Source of the DNA: Welwitschia mirabilis
Lineage: Eukaryota; Gnetophyta; Gnetopsida; Welwitschiales
NCBI GenBank assembly: GCA_051453625.1
Contig: JBOZIK010000001.1
Coordinates: forward strand, 119,247,533-119,306,488
Direction: 5' to 3'
Length of the DNA: 58,956 nt
The notes beneath the pieces are model-generated. The model worked only from the letters and a program-made list of their open reading frames with translations. It searched no databases and was not told the DNA's origin. Shown here piece by piece: positions 12,043-23,200 of this stretch. Position 1 is the first letter of the stretch; each line of letters starts with the position of its first letter. The position numbers and the translations under genes are program-made.

Positions 12043-13277
12043 ATGAGTTCTATTTTAGGTATCTCTATATTTAGGCATCCACTATTTAATGTAATAAACT
12101 ATGGATATTGAAACTTTAGAATGAGAATGTTCTTAAGATTTCTTGATGTAGATTATGAGGGTATATTCAGTTGTTATAATCATCCTACCAAAACTCACAA
12201 GGATGTTAAAGGTAATATTATAGTTGTGTTAAAACCAAAAGATAAATGGACTTCATTAGAGAAAGCTAATGCTACTATTAATTCTCATGATTTGAATGAA
12301 ATCTTTTTTGCTGTTACTACAGATAAGTTTAAGAGAATAGTAAACTGCGAGGCTACCAAGGAAGCATTGGATATTCTTGCTAGTACTCATGAAGGGACAT
12401 CTGCTATTAAGCAAGCAAAGATGTAGATGTTAATTAGAAAATTTAAAGATATTAAGATGGATGAGTAAGAGATTCTTCAAGAATTATTTTCTAGCCTAAT
12501 AGACATTGTAAACTCCATGGCAAGTCTTAGAGAAAAGATGGAGAAAGCCAAGATAGGAAGGAAGGTCTTAAGATCCCTTCTCAAAATATTTGAACTGAAG
12601 GTGACTGCAATCAAAGAAAGTAAAAATCTCAGAAAGATTCTATTATACGAACTATAAGGTAACCTTCAAACTTATGAGCTAAAGTTTCTAAGAATAGAAA
12701 GAAAATATTTTCTTTAAAAAGTATGTAGGAAAATATTAAAAGTAAGAGATCAGAAGATGAATTAGATGAAGCAACTCTTTTAGCATGAAAATTTAAAGCA
12801 TTTTTATTGAAAAGAAGAGATAGAGAATTCAATAAGAGTTTTAGGCTTATGGAAAACAATGGTATCAACAATATGAAACTAAAGGACCTAAAGAAGCCCT
12901 CCCTACTAGCCATTTGGGATAACTTTGATGAAGAAGAAGAAGAAGAAGTAGTAGAAGAAGAAAGCTTAGATGAAGAATGTAAAGAACATGGAACATTATC
13001 TTTCATGGCATTTGTGAATCCCATTACTCAGTCACCAAAACTCATTGAGCATGATGATTTGAAAATGGGTGAAGTCGAAGAAGAGGAGGATATTGAAGAC
13101 ACATGTCATGAACTATATGTAAAAGTCAATGAACTGAACAATATCCTCAAGGATTTGAGAAGGGAGCATGAAGCCATAAATCAAAGATTTTCAAGAAGAA
13201 AACACAAGTTTCATGAAGAATTTAAGCTAGTCTTCACAAGTCTTGAGCAGATTCATAAAAGGATCAAAGAAACTTGA
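12043..13277 (+). pseudogene. Copia gag (UBN2 family), copy 1
   Basis: Gag forms the virus-like particle. The ATG at 12043 opens MSSILGISIFRHPLF, the usual start of SIRE-like gag (PPLFDG-type motif). Further hallmarks in order are KDKWTSLEKANA, then THEGTSAIKQAKM, then DIVNSMASL and VLRSLL. An acidic linker (EEEEEE near 12930) follows, with a charged coiled-coil segment to 13277. Premature stops at 12109 (Trp to stop), 12424 (Gln to stop) and others, plus frameshifts, inactivate it. The C-terminal 156 codons (12807-13277) remain open. No zinc knuckle is legible in this copy, whereas copy 2 has one. Confidence 0.85.
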
Positions 13278-13841
13278 GAAGATGCTTGGATTGGGATAAC
13301 TTGCCCATGACAAAAAGGGTATTGGATTTGAAGGCAAGAGTACATCAACTTCATCTAGTGAGGTAAGTATTAAAGGTATAACACTTTCTACCAAAAATAT
13401 CACTTGTCATTTTTTTTGCAAATTTATTTTTTTCAAACTGTCAATTGTTGTATTTGATTTGCATCTTAATGGTAATTTTCTATGAAGATCTGATGTTTTA
13501 CTTTGTAATTAAATCTTGTTATCATGAACATATCATCGGTTGGTATTATTTTATAATGAATTGAAAATTATCATCTCATTTATGTACTTGCTTTGGAAAC
13601 TCTATCATGGTCATTATTTTTTTCATACATGTATATATGGCATAAAGTTAGGGGGAGAAAATATGATATTTCTCATCACATGTCTAAGGTTTATAGCTCT
13701 CTCTCTCTCTCTCTATCCTTTGTCATTGATGTCAAAAGAGGGAGAAAATATGGTGTTATCAAAATGGTTTTGTTTCAAAAATATTTTTCCTTAAAAGGAA
13801 ATGCAACCTTTATTTAATATTGTTTGTATGGCTTTGTGAAA
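13278..13841 (+). other. 3' region of element B, copy 1
   Basis: Non-coding. It includes a (CT)n run near 13685-13705 and the tttgtcattgatgtcaaaag motif near 13715 that typifies the 3' part of SIRE-like elements. It is homologous to 15500-16030. It runs into a 100-N placeholder gap at 13842-13941. Confidence 0.65.
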
Positions 13842-13941
13842 NNNNNNNNNNNNNNNNNNNNNNNNNNNNNNNNNNNNNNNNNNNNNNNNNNNNNNNNNNN
13901 NNNNNNNNNNNNNNNNNNNNNNNNNNNNNNNNNNNNNNNNN

Positions 13942-15420
13942 GAAATCCAGAATAGTAAGAAAGGTCTTAAGATCCTTTTTAAGAGATTTTAATTGAAGGT
14001 AATTGCAATTGAAGAAAGTAAATATCTCAGTAAAATATCACTAGATGAACTACAAGATAACCTTTAAACTTATGAGTTAAAATTTTCTAAGAATAGAAAG
14101 AAAAGATTTGCTTTTAAAAGTATGCAGGAAGATACACAAAGTGGCAGTTTAGAATATGAATTAGATGAATTAGCTATTTTTGCAAGAAAATTTAAAACAT
14201 TTTTATCAAGAAGAAGAGATGGAGAAATTAACATATGATTTAGGCATATAAAAACCAATTTTGCCAATAACATTAAACTANNNNNNNNNNNNNNNNNNNN
14301 NNNNNNNNNNNNNNNNNNNNNNNNNNNNNNNNNNNNNNNNNNNNNNNNNNNNNNNNNNNNNNNNNNNNNNNNNNNNNNNNNNNNNNNNNNNNNNNNNNNN
14401 NNNNNNNNNNNNNNNNNNNNNNNNNNNNNNNNNNNNNNNNNNNNNNNNNNNNNNNNNNNNNNNNNNNNNNNNNNNNNNNNNNNNNNNNNNNNNNNNNNNN
14501 NNNNNNNNNNNNNNNNNNNNNNNNNNNNNNNNNNNNNNNNNNNNNNNNNNNNNNNNNNNNNNNNNNNNNNNNNNNNNNNNNNNNNNNNNNNNNAATATGA
14601 ATTAGATGAATTAGCTCTTTTTGCAAGAAAATTTAAAACATTTTTATCAAGAAGAAGAGATGAAGAAATTAACATATGATTTAGGCATATAAAAACCAAT
14701 TTTGCCAATAACATTAAACTAGAGGACTTAAAGGAGCCTTCACTAGTAGCCACTTGGGGTAACATTGAAGAAGAAGAAGAAAGCTCGAAGGAAGAATATA
14801 AAGGAAGTATAACATTATCTTTCATGGTGCTTGTGAACCCCACTACTCAGTTACCAAAATTCACTGATCATGATGATTTGGACATGAGTGAAGATGAAGA
14901 AGAGGAGGATGTTGAATATACATGTTATGAACTATATCAAGAATACAAAAGGCTTGATCTAAAACTAAATAAATTGAATAAGATCATTAAGGATTTGAAA
15001 AGGAAGCATGAAGTCATAAATTAAACATATAAAGATATTCAAGATAAAAACACAAGTTTCATTTAGAATTTGAGTCAGTTTTTACAAGATTTGAGTAGAT
15101 TCATAGAAGGATCAAAGAAACTTAAGAAGATTCTTGAATTGGAACAGGCTGCACATGACAAAAAGAATATTGGATTTAAAGGCAATATTATATCAATGTC
15201 ATCTAGTGAGGTAAGCATTAAAGGTATAACATTTTCTATAAGAAACATCACTTGCCATTATTATTACAAACTTGATCATTCAAAATTTAACTGCTCATAT
15301 TAAAAAATGTATTTTGTAAACATTAATGCGTTATTAGTTAAATTTATTCCCAAACAAGTCTCTACCCAAAAGTTAAGAAATACCATATGGGTAAAAGCTA
15401 ATAATTTAGAGTCTTTTTAA
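13942..15420 (+). pseudogene. Copia gag, copy 2 (with 313-N gap)
   Basis: This repeats the second half of copy 1 from the 'agtaagaaaggtcttaag' region onward. The acidic segment is at about 14765-14910, and a degraded zinc knuckle CHYYYKLDHSKFNC lies at about 15253-15297, with one Cys changed to Tyr. It ends with a short linker (NTIWVKANN) and no pol. The stretches 14153-14280 and 14594-14720 are almost identical and flank the N run. The copy may therefore be tandem in the genome or created by assembly. Open parts are 14824-15024 and 15070-15303. Confidence 0.75.
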
Positions 15421-16152
15421 TCGAATCAACTTTCAACATTAACAATGATTCTGTTATTTTGATCAATTATTGTTTGTTACATTATTTTTACTAGACTGTC
15501 AATTTTTGTAATATGATGTGCTCCTTGGAAGCATCTTGATGATATTTACCTTGTTGTTATATATCAACCTCATTGCTGCATGGTCATTAAAGTTATTGTG
15601 ACTAGCTAAAAAGGTTACAAATATTATAGTTATTATTGTTTTATTGGATTTACATCTTAATGATAATTATTGTGAAACACTATTATGATTATTATTTTTT
15701 ATGTACATATATATATGTCATGAAGTTAGGGTGAGAAAAGATGGTATTTCTCACTACATATCTAAGGTTTTTAGCTGTTTGTCTTTCTTTCTTTCTCCTT
15801 TATTAGGGAAGAAAATATGGTGTTTTCGAAAAGATGTGATGGATCTTTCTTATTTTAGACATATGATGTTTTTCTTTAAATGTGTTGATGTATATGATTT
15901 TGTTGACATGTACATAAAATTACCATAGTTAAAATTTAATAGAACTCAAAATGGTTTTGCTCAAGAGTATTTTTTTCCCTTAAAAGGAAATGTATCCTTT
16001 ACTTAATATTGTTTGTATGCATTTATGAAAGAAGAAGCTTTTATTGTGTGAATATGCTTTGTTAGATTGATGAAAGAAAGTGCTTAAAAATGAAATATTT
16101 GTTTCATTTTGAAATCAATTATTTGTTTGTCATTAATGTTAAAGGGGGATAT
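15421..16152 (+). other. 3' region of element B, copy 2, with polypurine tract
   Basis: Non-coding. It carries the same landmarks as copy 1 (a tctttctttctttctcc run near 15781) and ends in the purine tract aaagggggat at 16141-16150, directly before LTR B2. Plus-strand DNA synthesis would be primed there. Confidence 0.75.
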
Positions 16153-17340
16153 TGTTAGAATTTTATATTGCCAATTAATGTCAAACTAATATGGTCTTTG
16201 TAGAATGAAAGGTAATTTTACAAATGCAAGAAGTTAAAGGATTCATAACCAAAAGATAGTCAAGATTTAGACATGTTCTAATCATAGTTACTTTAATTTT
16301 TGTCCAAGGACTTAAACTAGGGGTTGGCTACACCTAAAAATACACATATTGGTCAACTTAATATGGGGTTAACTAGACCTTTATGGGGTCAACTAAATCT
16401 AGAAATGCACTTTCTGAGCTTCTTCATATGGACTACTTTATATAGGGTCAACCAGACTCATGTGGAGTCGACCAAATCTAGACAAAGGTAGTCAACAAGA
16501 TTTCAACTAAAGGTGATTAAATCAAGTAACATGAGTCATTCAGGTTTGATCAAATAATAAAGGGGAAACCAGATCAAGTGACATGAGCCACTCAAATTAA
16601 TAGGATGTTTTAAGGGATTGATCAGTTAGAGAAGAAGTAGAACTTTTCAAATGGTTTTCTAATTATTATGTCATCTAACCTATTCATTATAAATGCTAGA
16701 TTTTTTTTTAACTACCTAATAACCATATTTTAGAAATATCTATTTAAAGAGGATACACTCAAAACTTAAGATAAGATTGAACTAATTTTGAAAAAGGAGC
16801 TTGTACTCTTGATCTAAAAAGCTTATCTTTGTAACATCATTCTTCTCTCTCTTAGTAATTACATTTATACTAAATCTTAGTAATGGGGCTTCATTATTGC
16901 TACTTGCATTTGAGTGACTTATAGCATGGAGGATTCATTTAATCACTTATTCTTGAAGGTCTTATAAAGGTTGAGACTTAGCCTAGAAAAGTTCATTTAA
17001 TAAATGTTGAAACTTAGCCTAGAAAAGTCTATTCTATAAAGGTTAAGAATTAGCCTAAAAAAGTCTACTTTGTAAAGGTTGAAGGTTCTCCTTGAAAACC
17101 TAGCTAATAGTAAACTAACAAAGATCTAGAATAATTTTGATTGTTGACAGTCTTCTGAGAGTGGAATAGGGTCTATCCTGAACCACTATAAATCTTGTCT
17201 TATGCATTATTTTGATTCTGCTTTTTGAGTTTATTTGGTATTATCCTTTTATGTTATAATTTATTTCTTGGATAGTACTAATTATTTTTATTTTTTTAGA
17301 AATCCTATTCACCCCCCTAGGATTATTTGTAGATCCTTCA
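16153..17340 (+). repeat. LTR B2 (3' LTR of element B)
   Basis: It starts tgttagaatt after a purine tract and ends agatccttca. It aligns with LTR B1 along its full length, including the 36-bp array and the C-rich end box (cctattcacccccctagg). The differences from B1 are mostly transitions. Confidence 0.87.
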
Positions 17341-17345
17341 CTTAT

Positions 17346-17481
17346 ATGACGTTAAAGAAAGATAAATTCAACTTTGCAATATAACAATAAGAAGGGATAG
17401 AAAGAGAAGCTACTTGAGCATATAAAATAGTTGTTTTGTAGCTCAAGTTTTAAGAATGAGACCTCTTTAGGGGTGAAGTAA
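17346..17481 (+). other. 3' end of element A interior with polypurine tract
   Basis: This is the piece of element A to the right of B. It ends in cctctttaggggtgaagtaa, a purine-rich block of the kind found just before gypsy 3' LTRs, followed directly by LTR A2. It shows that A2 is a 3' LTR and not a solo LTR. Confidence 0.65.
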
Positions 17482-19922
17482 TATCACATCTATACTTTCA
17501 AGTTTTAAAGACCTAGCCTAAAAATTTAATAAAAATAAATTTTATCATTATGGAATCGACAAGGTAAAATAGTTATTGTACTTATTATTATTACCATCAA
17601 GATATAGTTATATTGTGAAAAATTTATGCTACAACATTTTATTTTAAGTCCTTTTATTTGTAATAGTCATGATATTATTCTTGTTATAACTTCTTGGTAA
17701 TTAATCATGATCTTTATGGCTAGGATAGTGGTTAAAGTTGTGATCATATTAGTGGATAAGTTAGTGGTTGTATTATTTTATTTATCTAAGAGTTATAATT
17801 TTCTTGTATTTAAACATGAAAATTATATTTATGAGGTGGTTCTTTTTTTATTCCTTATTTTAATAAATACATTATTATGTATTATGAGGAATATTATGCA
17901 TCTAGTATCTTAGAAAGGTAATGGAATCCCCATCACTTCCATTACATACACCACTTCCACCACTCTCACCACCTTTAGCACCCTTTTTTATGATGGTGTA
18001 TGTTCATGTTCTTATGTCTTTTCACATCCTTCATCTTCTACTATAAATAATAACTTATTCTTTTCTCATTTCATATCTTAAAAAAACCTTTACAATTGAA
18101 TCTTGGTGACTTCAACTTAGAGCTTGAAAGTCCTTGGAGCTTAGGAATTTCTAAAACATTTCAAATATTCGTCTTAATATTGATATGATTTATAGTCTTT
18201 CATTTTATTCTTGCATAGTCCTATTTATTCTTACATTTTCATATGGTTTTTAATTTAGTTTATTTCTTGTTTGGCTCTTGGATTACTTATTTTCTTGCAT
18301 TTCCTTTCTGTTCTGTAATGCTTGCATTCTTAAAAGCATCATTTGGTACCTTGCATATTGATTGAAGCTTGTAAGTTTTGTTTATAAATTGAACACCATG
18401 TGTTATAATTTACTTAGGATTTTTTCATTTTAATACTTACCTAGATTGACTTAAGATTTAACCTTTTGTTAACTTCTAATTAACATATGCTAGATTTTTG
18501 AAAATTTTTCCTAGAGAGTAAAGGAAGTAAATAGTCCCCTCTTGATATGTTGGTTTGAAATACAATAAATTACATTTAGAGAGTAAAGGAAGTAAATTGA
18601 TCTCCTTTAAATATGTATGCATATAAATTTCTATGATTTGTTTGAGGTCTTAGTCACATTTCAATTCTTCTTGAAAATCCTGTCTTATGCTTGGAATCCC
18701 TTACCTAAACCTTGCCATGGGTTATGCTGGGAACTGTGAAGGTTATAGTTCTCATGCCATGCTTGCATGTGTAAGACCTATGGCGAAAAAGTCCTTGGNN
18801 NNNNNNNNNNNNNNNNNNNNNNNNNNNNNNNNNNNNNNNNNNNNNNNNNNNNNNNNNNNNNNNNNNNNNNNNNNNNNNNNNNNNNNNNNNNNNNNNNNNN
18901 NNNNNNNNNNNNNNNNNNNNNNNNNNNNNNNNNNNNNNNNNNNNNNNNNNNNNNNNNNNNNNNNNNNNNNNNNNNNNNNNNNNNNNNNNNNNNNNNNNNN
19001 NNNNNNNNNNNNNNNNNNNNNNNNNNNNNNNNNNNNNNNNNNNNNNNNNNNNNNNNNNNNNNNNNNNNNNNNNNNNNNNNNNNNNNNNNNNNNNNNNNNN
19101 NNNNNNNNNNNNNNNNNNNNNNNNNNNNNNNNNNNNNNNNNNNNNNNNNNNNNNNNNNNNNNNNNNNNNNNNNNNNNNNNNNNNNNNNNNNNNNNNNNNN
19201 NNNNNNNNNNNNNNNNNNNNNNNNNNNNNNNNNNNNNNNNNNNNNNNNNNNNNNNNNNNNNNNNNNNNNNNNNNNNNNNNNNNNNNNNNNNNNNNNNNNN
19301 NNNNNNNNNNNNNNNNNNNNNNNNNNNNNNNNNNNNNNNNNNNNNNNNNNNNNNNNNNNNNNNNNNNNNNNNNNNNNNNNNNNNNNNNNNNNNNNNNNNN
19401 NNNNNNNNNNNNNNNNNNNNNNNNNNNNNNNNNNNNNNNNNNNNNNNNNNNNNNNNNNNNNNNNNNNNNNNNNNNNNNNNNNNNNNNNNNNNNNNNNNNN
19501 NNNNNNNNNNNNNNNNNNNNNNNNNNNNNNNNNNNNNNNNNNNNNNNNNNNNNNNNNNNNNNNNNNNNNNNNTTTTATTATTTATGTAAACATGAATATT
19601 GTATTTATATTTATTTAAACAAGTGATATGGCTATTTTGTAATGTATTTATCTTCCTTTCATTAGGAGGATTGCAAGTCTTTAATGCAAAAGCCATATGC
19701 CTATTTGTGTTTTATAGATTTATTGTTGTGACCCATAATCTAAGTCTTAGATCGTGTATTCTTAAATTCTATGCAGTTGATATTATAAAATTCTATTTTT
19801 AAAGTAATCTAAAACATGATAAGTTTTTAATTAGTGGTTAGTTTCTAAGAGATATTGAGGACATTACATTTGGGTATCTGAGTAAACTTGAAGTTATCTA
19901 TAGTGTATTTTAGAACATTACA
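17482..19922 (+). repeat. LTR A2 (3' LTR of element A), with 774-N gap
   Basis: It aligns with LTR A1 on both sides of the N run (18799-19572) and ends gaacattaca at 19922. The part hidden by N corresponds to only about 93 bp in A1. A TATA box lies at 18041-18050, and the LTR-internal PBS-like module is present near 19870. Confidence 0.75.
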
Positions 19923-21579
19923 CCAAATCATGGGATGTAAATACATGTGGTCAAACAAAAGGGGGAATAAAAATTTGATTATGTCTAGAATAAATATAAT
20001 TATGATAAAAAATATATCATTGATAGAATGTCGATTCATATGTGGGGCCTCAATAGAATGATTTCAAAACATAGACTCATCATATTTTGAGTAGGAATGA
20101 ATTCATCCCCAAAGTACTTCTTTAATATAGATAGACACTAGACAGGAAGAGAAGATATGGGGAGTATGGTCAAAATAATTTTGTAAAAATAAAATAAAAC
20201 AAGACCAATTAGTTTTATGTATAAACATATAAATACTTTTAAAAATTACATGAAAAGCTAGAGGAAAAAGAATAATATGAGATTTGATTCATATAAAGAG
20301 CTTAAGAGGAAACTACAAAATACCTAGACCAAATAGGAATAATGACTCAAGACATCTTAAATGCTTAGAGTATATCTACATTTAAGAGATTTAGGAAATC
20401 ACTATAAATGAGGAACAATATTAAAGAGAAAGATCTAGAATTAAATAGTTGTGAGAAGAAGATAAACACCTAAAATTATTTTTTTAAGGTAAATCAACGT
20501 AAAATGTATAATAAGAATAACAAACTTAAGGTAAAAAATAGAATCTTAAAAAAAGAATAAAATATCAAGATGGAAATAAAGAAAGGCCTAAAGATCTTAT
20601 GGAAAGGAGAGGAGATTATCACTAAATTAACCATTGGAAGTAAGATTACTAAAGAGGTAAATAAATCCATAGAAAGGAAGAGGTAAGTAGAGCAATTAAA
20701 TATATGAAGAATAACAAAGCCTTACAGCCAAATGGTTGGCCTTTAGATCTATTTAGGGTCTAGTTTCCTATGTTAGAAGAAACATCTAGGACATCATACA
20801 ATAAATATTCATAAGAAAAAGAATTCTAATAAAGATGAATAAGACTAGAATAGTACTTATTTTGAAGAAAACAGATGCTAGTAGACTAGTGATTATAGAC
20901 CAATTAGGATATGTAATTTGTTTTATAAGATTTTTGTAAAGATTATGGCTTGATTATATCATCCCCTACTACCCAAGGTAATCTTTCCAAATTAGACTGG
21001 CTTCATTTACTTTAAGTACATCTAAGACCAAATTTTACTCACTCACAAGATCATTCATTCTATTAAAAACATAAATTTTCATTAATGCTCGTTGATCTCT
21101 ACATAGATAAGGCTTATGATAGAGCTAGCTAACATGCATTAAAAAACATCCTTAGGAAAATCAAATGTGCTAAAGAACTAGTAAAGCTATGATTAGAGAT
21201 GTAGGCCTTAGCTAAATTTTTCCTTGAAGTTAATAGTAGTAGATTAGAATGCTTCATGGTAGGATGAGGTTTTAAACAAGGGGATCCCTTGTCTCCTTAT
21301 CTATTGTTATTTCTAATGGACGTGTTACAAGAAATACTAAGTAAAAATGGAGTTCGATGGATTAAGAGTAGGAGACAAACATTCATAACCAAGAATTATC
21401 AAAATGACATCATTATCAAAATCCAAGAATTATGTCAGTAAGAAAAAGCTATTAGAAAAGATATGAAACTCTTTAATAGAGCCATATTACTAAAGGAAAA
21501 TTAGAGCAAAACAAAATTTTACTTTATACAATAAAACATTAAATGCAAGGGCAATATTGCCTAAATCATAGAAGCTAAG
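19923..21579 (+). pseudogene. LINE segment 2: rest of endonuclease and start of reverse transcriptase
   Basis: This continues the LINE ORF2 cut at 3270. Shortly after the junction one frame reads MWSNKRGNKNLIMSRIN, the conserved TWSNKR-type motif of the endonuclease. RT motifs follow: YIDKAYDRAS at about 21100 (normally DF-KAYDRV-W) and FKQGDPLSPYLLLFLMDVLQ at 21271-21330. The FADD catalytic box reads YQND near 21400, so one catalytic Asp has become Asn. The frame runs up to element C at 21580 (…IIEAK) and resumes at 36212 (K…YLEVSLKS). Stops are frequent. Confidence 0.85.
21575..21579. other. Target-site duplication of element C, left copy
   Basis: ctaag at 21575-21579 is repeated exactly at 36207-36211, directly outside the two LTRs of element C. 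It lies within LINE ORF2. Confidence 0.85.
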
Positions 21580-22694
21580 TATTGCAATACGTATTTATGT
21601 AACGTTTACATCTTGAGCTGAATCCTGTTAATCACAAATAATATGCACAAACATAAAACACTAGTATAGATGGAAGTGATCCAAATGTCGTAATTCCATG
21701 GGAGGTTAAAGTATGAAAATAAAGAGTTGCTTTCATGAGAAAATTGTATAACCCTAATCTACTAAAATAAATTGCAATGCATAAAATTGAAATAAAACAT
21801 TATTATGAAAAACTAATCTAGGAAAAGAAATAACCATGCACCTAAACTAATTAAGCTCAACCTTGACAAAGGCTGCCCTCCTAATCTATATTAGAAAAGA
21901 AGCTTATCACCGAATCTGAAATAACATAAACTATGAGAGAGAAGATCCTGCATATATTAAACACAAAAGAAAATAATTCATTTTAGAAATGCATGCAACA
22001 TTCGTATTACAAAGTAGCCACTCCTTAATGGAGGAAACGCTATCCAACACCAAGAGAATGTCTCTTTACAATTACAGAATGGTACTCCGGTCCCAAGATC
22101 TACTGTCACAAGTATATCAAGTACTATTGAAGATGATTAGAGATTGAGGGGAAGATCCTTATTTATAAACAGAAAAAGAAAGGAAACTAATAGAAGAGTA
22201 CGGGAAAAACCATAGCTAACATGCAAATAAGAGTCGCAATAAAGTAGCAACAACTTGGGTAAACATTTGGTAAAAGTGTGAGAGAACAGTGTCATTCTAC
22301 TGGTCACCCAGACATTATAGGAGACGATGTAGACTGATAATTAGAAGCCTTCATTTGCTCCAGTTTAACTACCTATGAACTGCATGTCGAATGTTATCGA
22401 CCAGTTGGAGATGTCATCTTCCAATGACGTTTAGACGATGAGGTGGACGATAGTCTTTTGTCAATCTTCAGTCAGTTCGATCACATGATCGCTTTGTTGT
22501 TTGTAGGGATTATTATCCAAAATGTCATTTATCCACATCTGCATGAAATGCTTATAATTTATTTAGAAATTTCATGTTTTTATCTTTTTCATATTGGTTC
22601 ACCATTATCATGAGAACTAAGCATTTATCTGCTAATTTACCTGCAAAACAACTCAGAATACCCTATTAAATACATGTATGTTGGTGGTGTAACA
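21580..22694 (-). repeat. 3' LTR of element C
   Basis: It runs tattgcaatacg to ggtgtaaca on the + strand and aligns with 35101-36206 and, reversed, with 55899-56997. A TATA box on the minus strand (tataaataagg) lies at 22157-22167. The purine tract gtgagaggcta precedes it in element orientation. Confidence 0.88.
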
Positions 22695-23200
22695 TAGCCT
22701 CTCACTTAGCTTTATTAGTCCCTGATAAAACCAGGCAGTAAACCACATTTGTAAGCCAACTCTTAAATAATAAAAACAGCTAGGATATCTAAATAAAGAA
22801 TTTGAGAAAGATTTTCAACATATATCAACAATAGACTGAATTTCTAGAAAATTCAAAAACTAATCAGACATACCTACTAAGCATCAGAAGTCGGTCGTCT
22901 AGTCCTATCATCTGAACGATAACTGGGATAACAGGCTCCTCAAAAAATCTTTAAAAATGAAAATTATGACATAAATTAAATTTTCTTATTAATTAAGTGA
23001 TTATGATAAATAACGCCCTACTATGATAAACAGTCAAATATAAAGATTCACTGACAATGAAATGCAATCCTCATCATAAAAATCAAAAGATAATCATGTA
23101 AAAATTAGATAAAAGAATACAACATGTTGAAATAAAATGATATGTCTATATAGTAATGAAGTTTTTAGTACAAAAAGTATAGAAGGGGAGATATAAAATA
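22695..23200 (-). other. 3' untranslated part of element C
   Basis: AT-rich sequence between the 3' LTR and the end of the extra ORF. No frame is supported. It holds scattered GATGA/TCATC-type words also seen in the LTRs. Confidence 0.45.

Larger units (their letters stand above)
10785..17340 (+). mobile_element. SIRE-like Ty1/copia element B, gag-only, nested in A
   Basis: Two direct LTRs of 1187 and 1188 bp enclose a primer-binding site, gag sequence and a purine tract. The 5-bp flanks are tttat (10780-10784) and cttat (17341-17345), a target duplication differing by one transition. The interior carries UBN2-type copia gag and a SIRE-style 3' tail but no protease, integrase, RT or RNase H. 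B therefore looks non-autonomous. It sits inside gypsy element A, so it inserted after A. Two gaps (13842-13941 and 14281-14593) and repeated gag sequence make the interior unreliable. Confidence 0.85.
3271..19922 (+). mobile_element. Ty3/gypsy-like LTR retrotransposon A, interrupted by element B
   Basis: The left LTR (3271-4963) is followed by a primer-binding site complementary to initiator tRNA-Met. The right LTR (17482-19922) is preceded by a purine tract. Both LTRs align along their whole length in the same orientation, and LINE ORF2 sequence flanks both sides. Without B (10785-17340) the internal region is about 5.9 kb, normal for a gypsy element. The LTR and tail layout (an 'aagaatgagacctctttagg' block just before the LTR) looks chromovirus-like. 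I cannot identify its polyprotein in the decayed interior. The flanking 5-mers (tctaa and ccaaa) match at only three positions. Confidence 0.7.

Noticed and set aside
12629-13024. Serine-rich minus-strand 131-codon frame
   Set aside because: Antisense shadow of the Glu-rich gag linker of element B (poly-GAA read as poly-TTC/TCT).
12807-13277. Novel acidic coiled-coil host protein
   Set aside because: It is the C-terminal gag part of copia element B, continuous with UBN2 motifs upstream.
13685-13705. CT dinucleotide run as a regulatory GAGA-type site
   Set aside because: Simple repeat in the 3' tail of a copia element; no other support.
18687-19696. Frames of about 300 codons on both strands
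   Set aside because: They span the 774-N gap inside LTR A2; the sequenced ends are LTR sequence.
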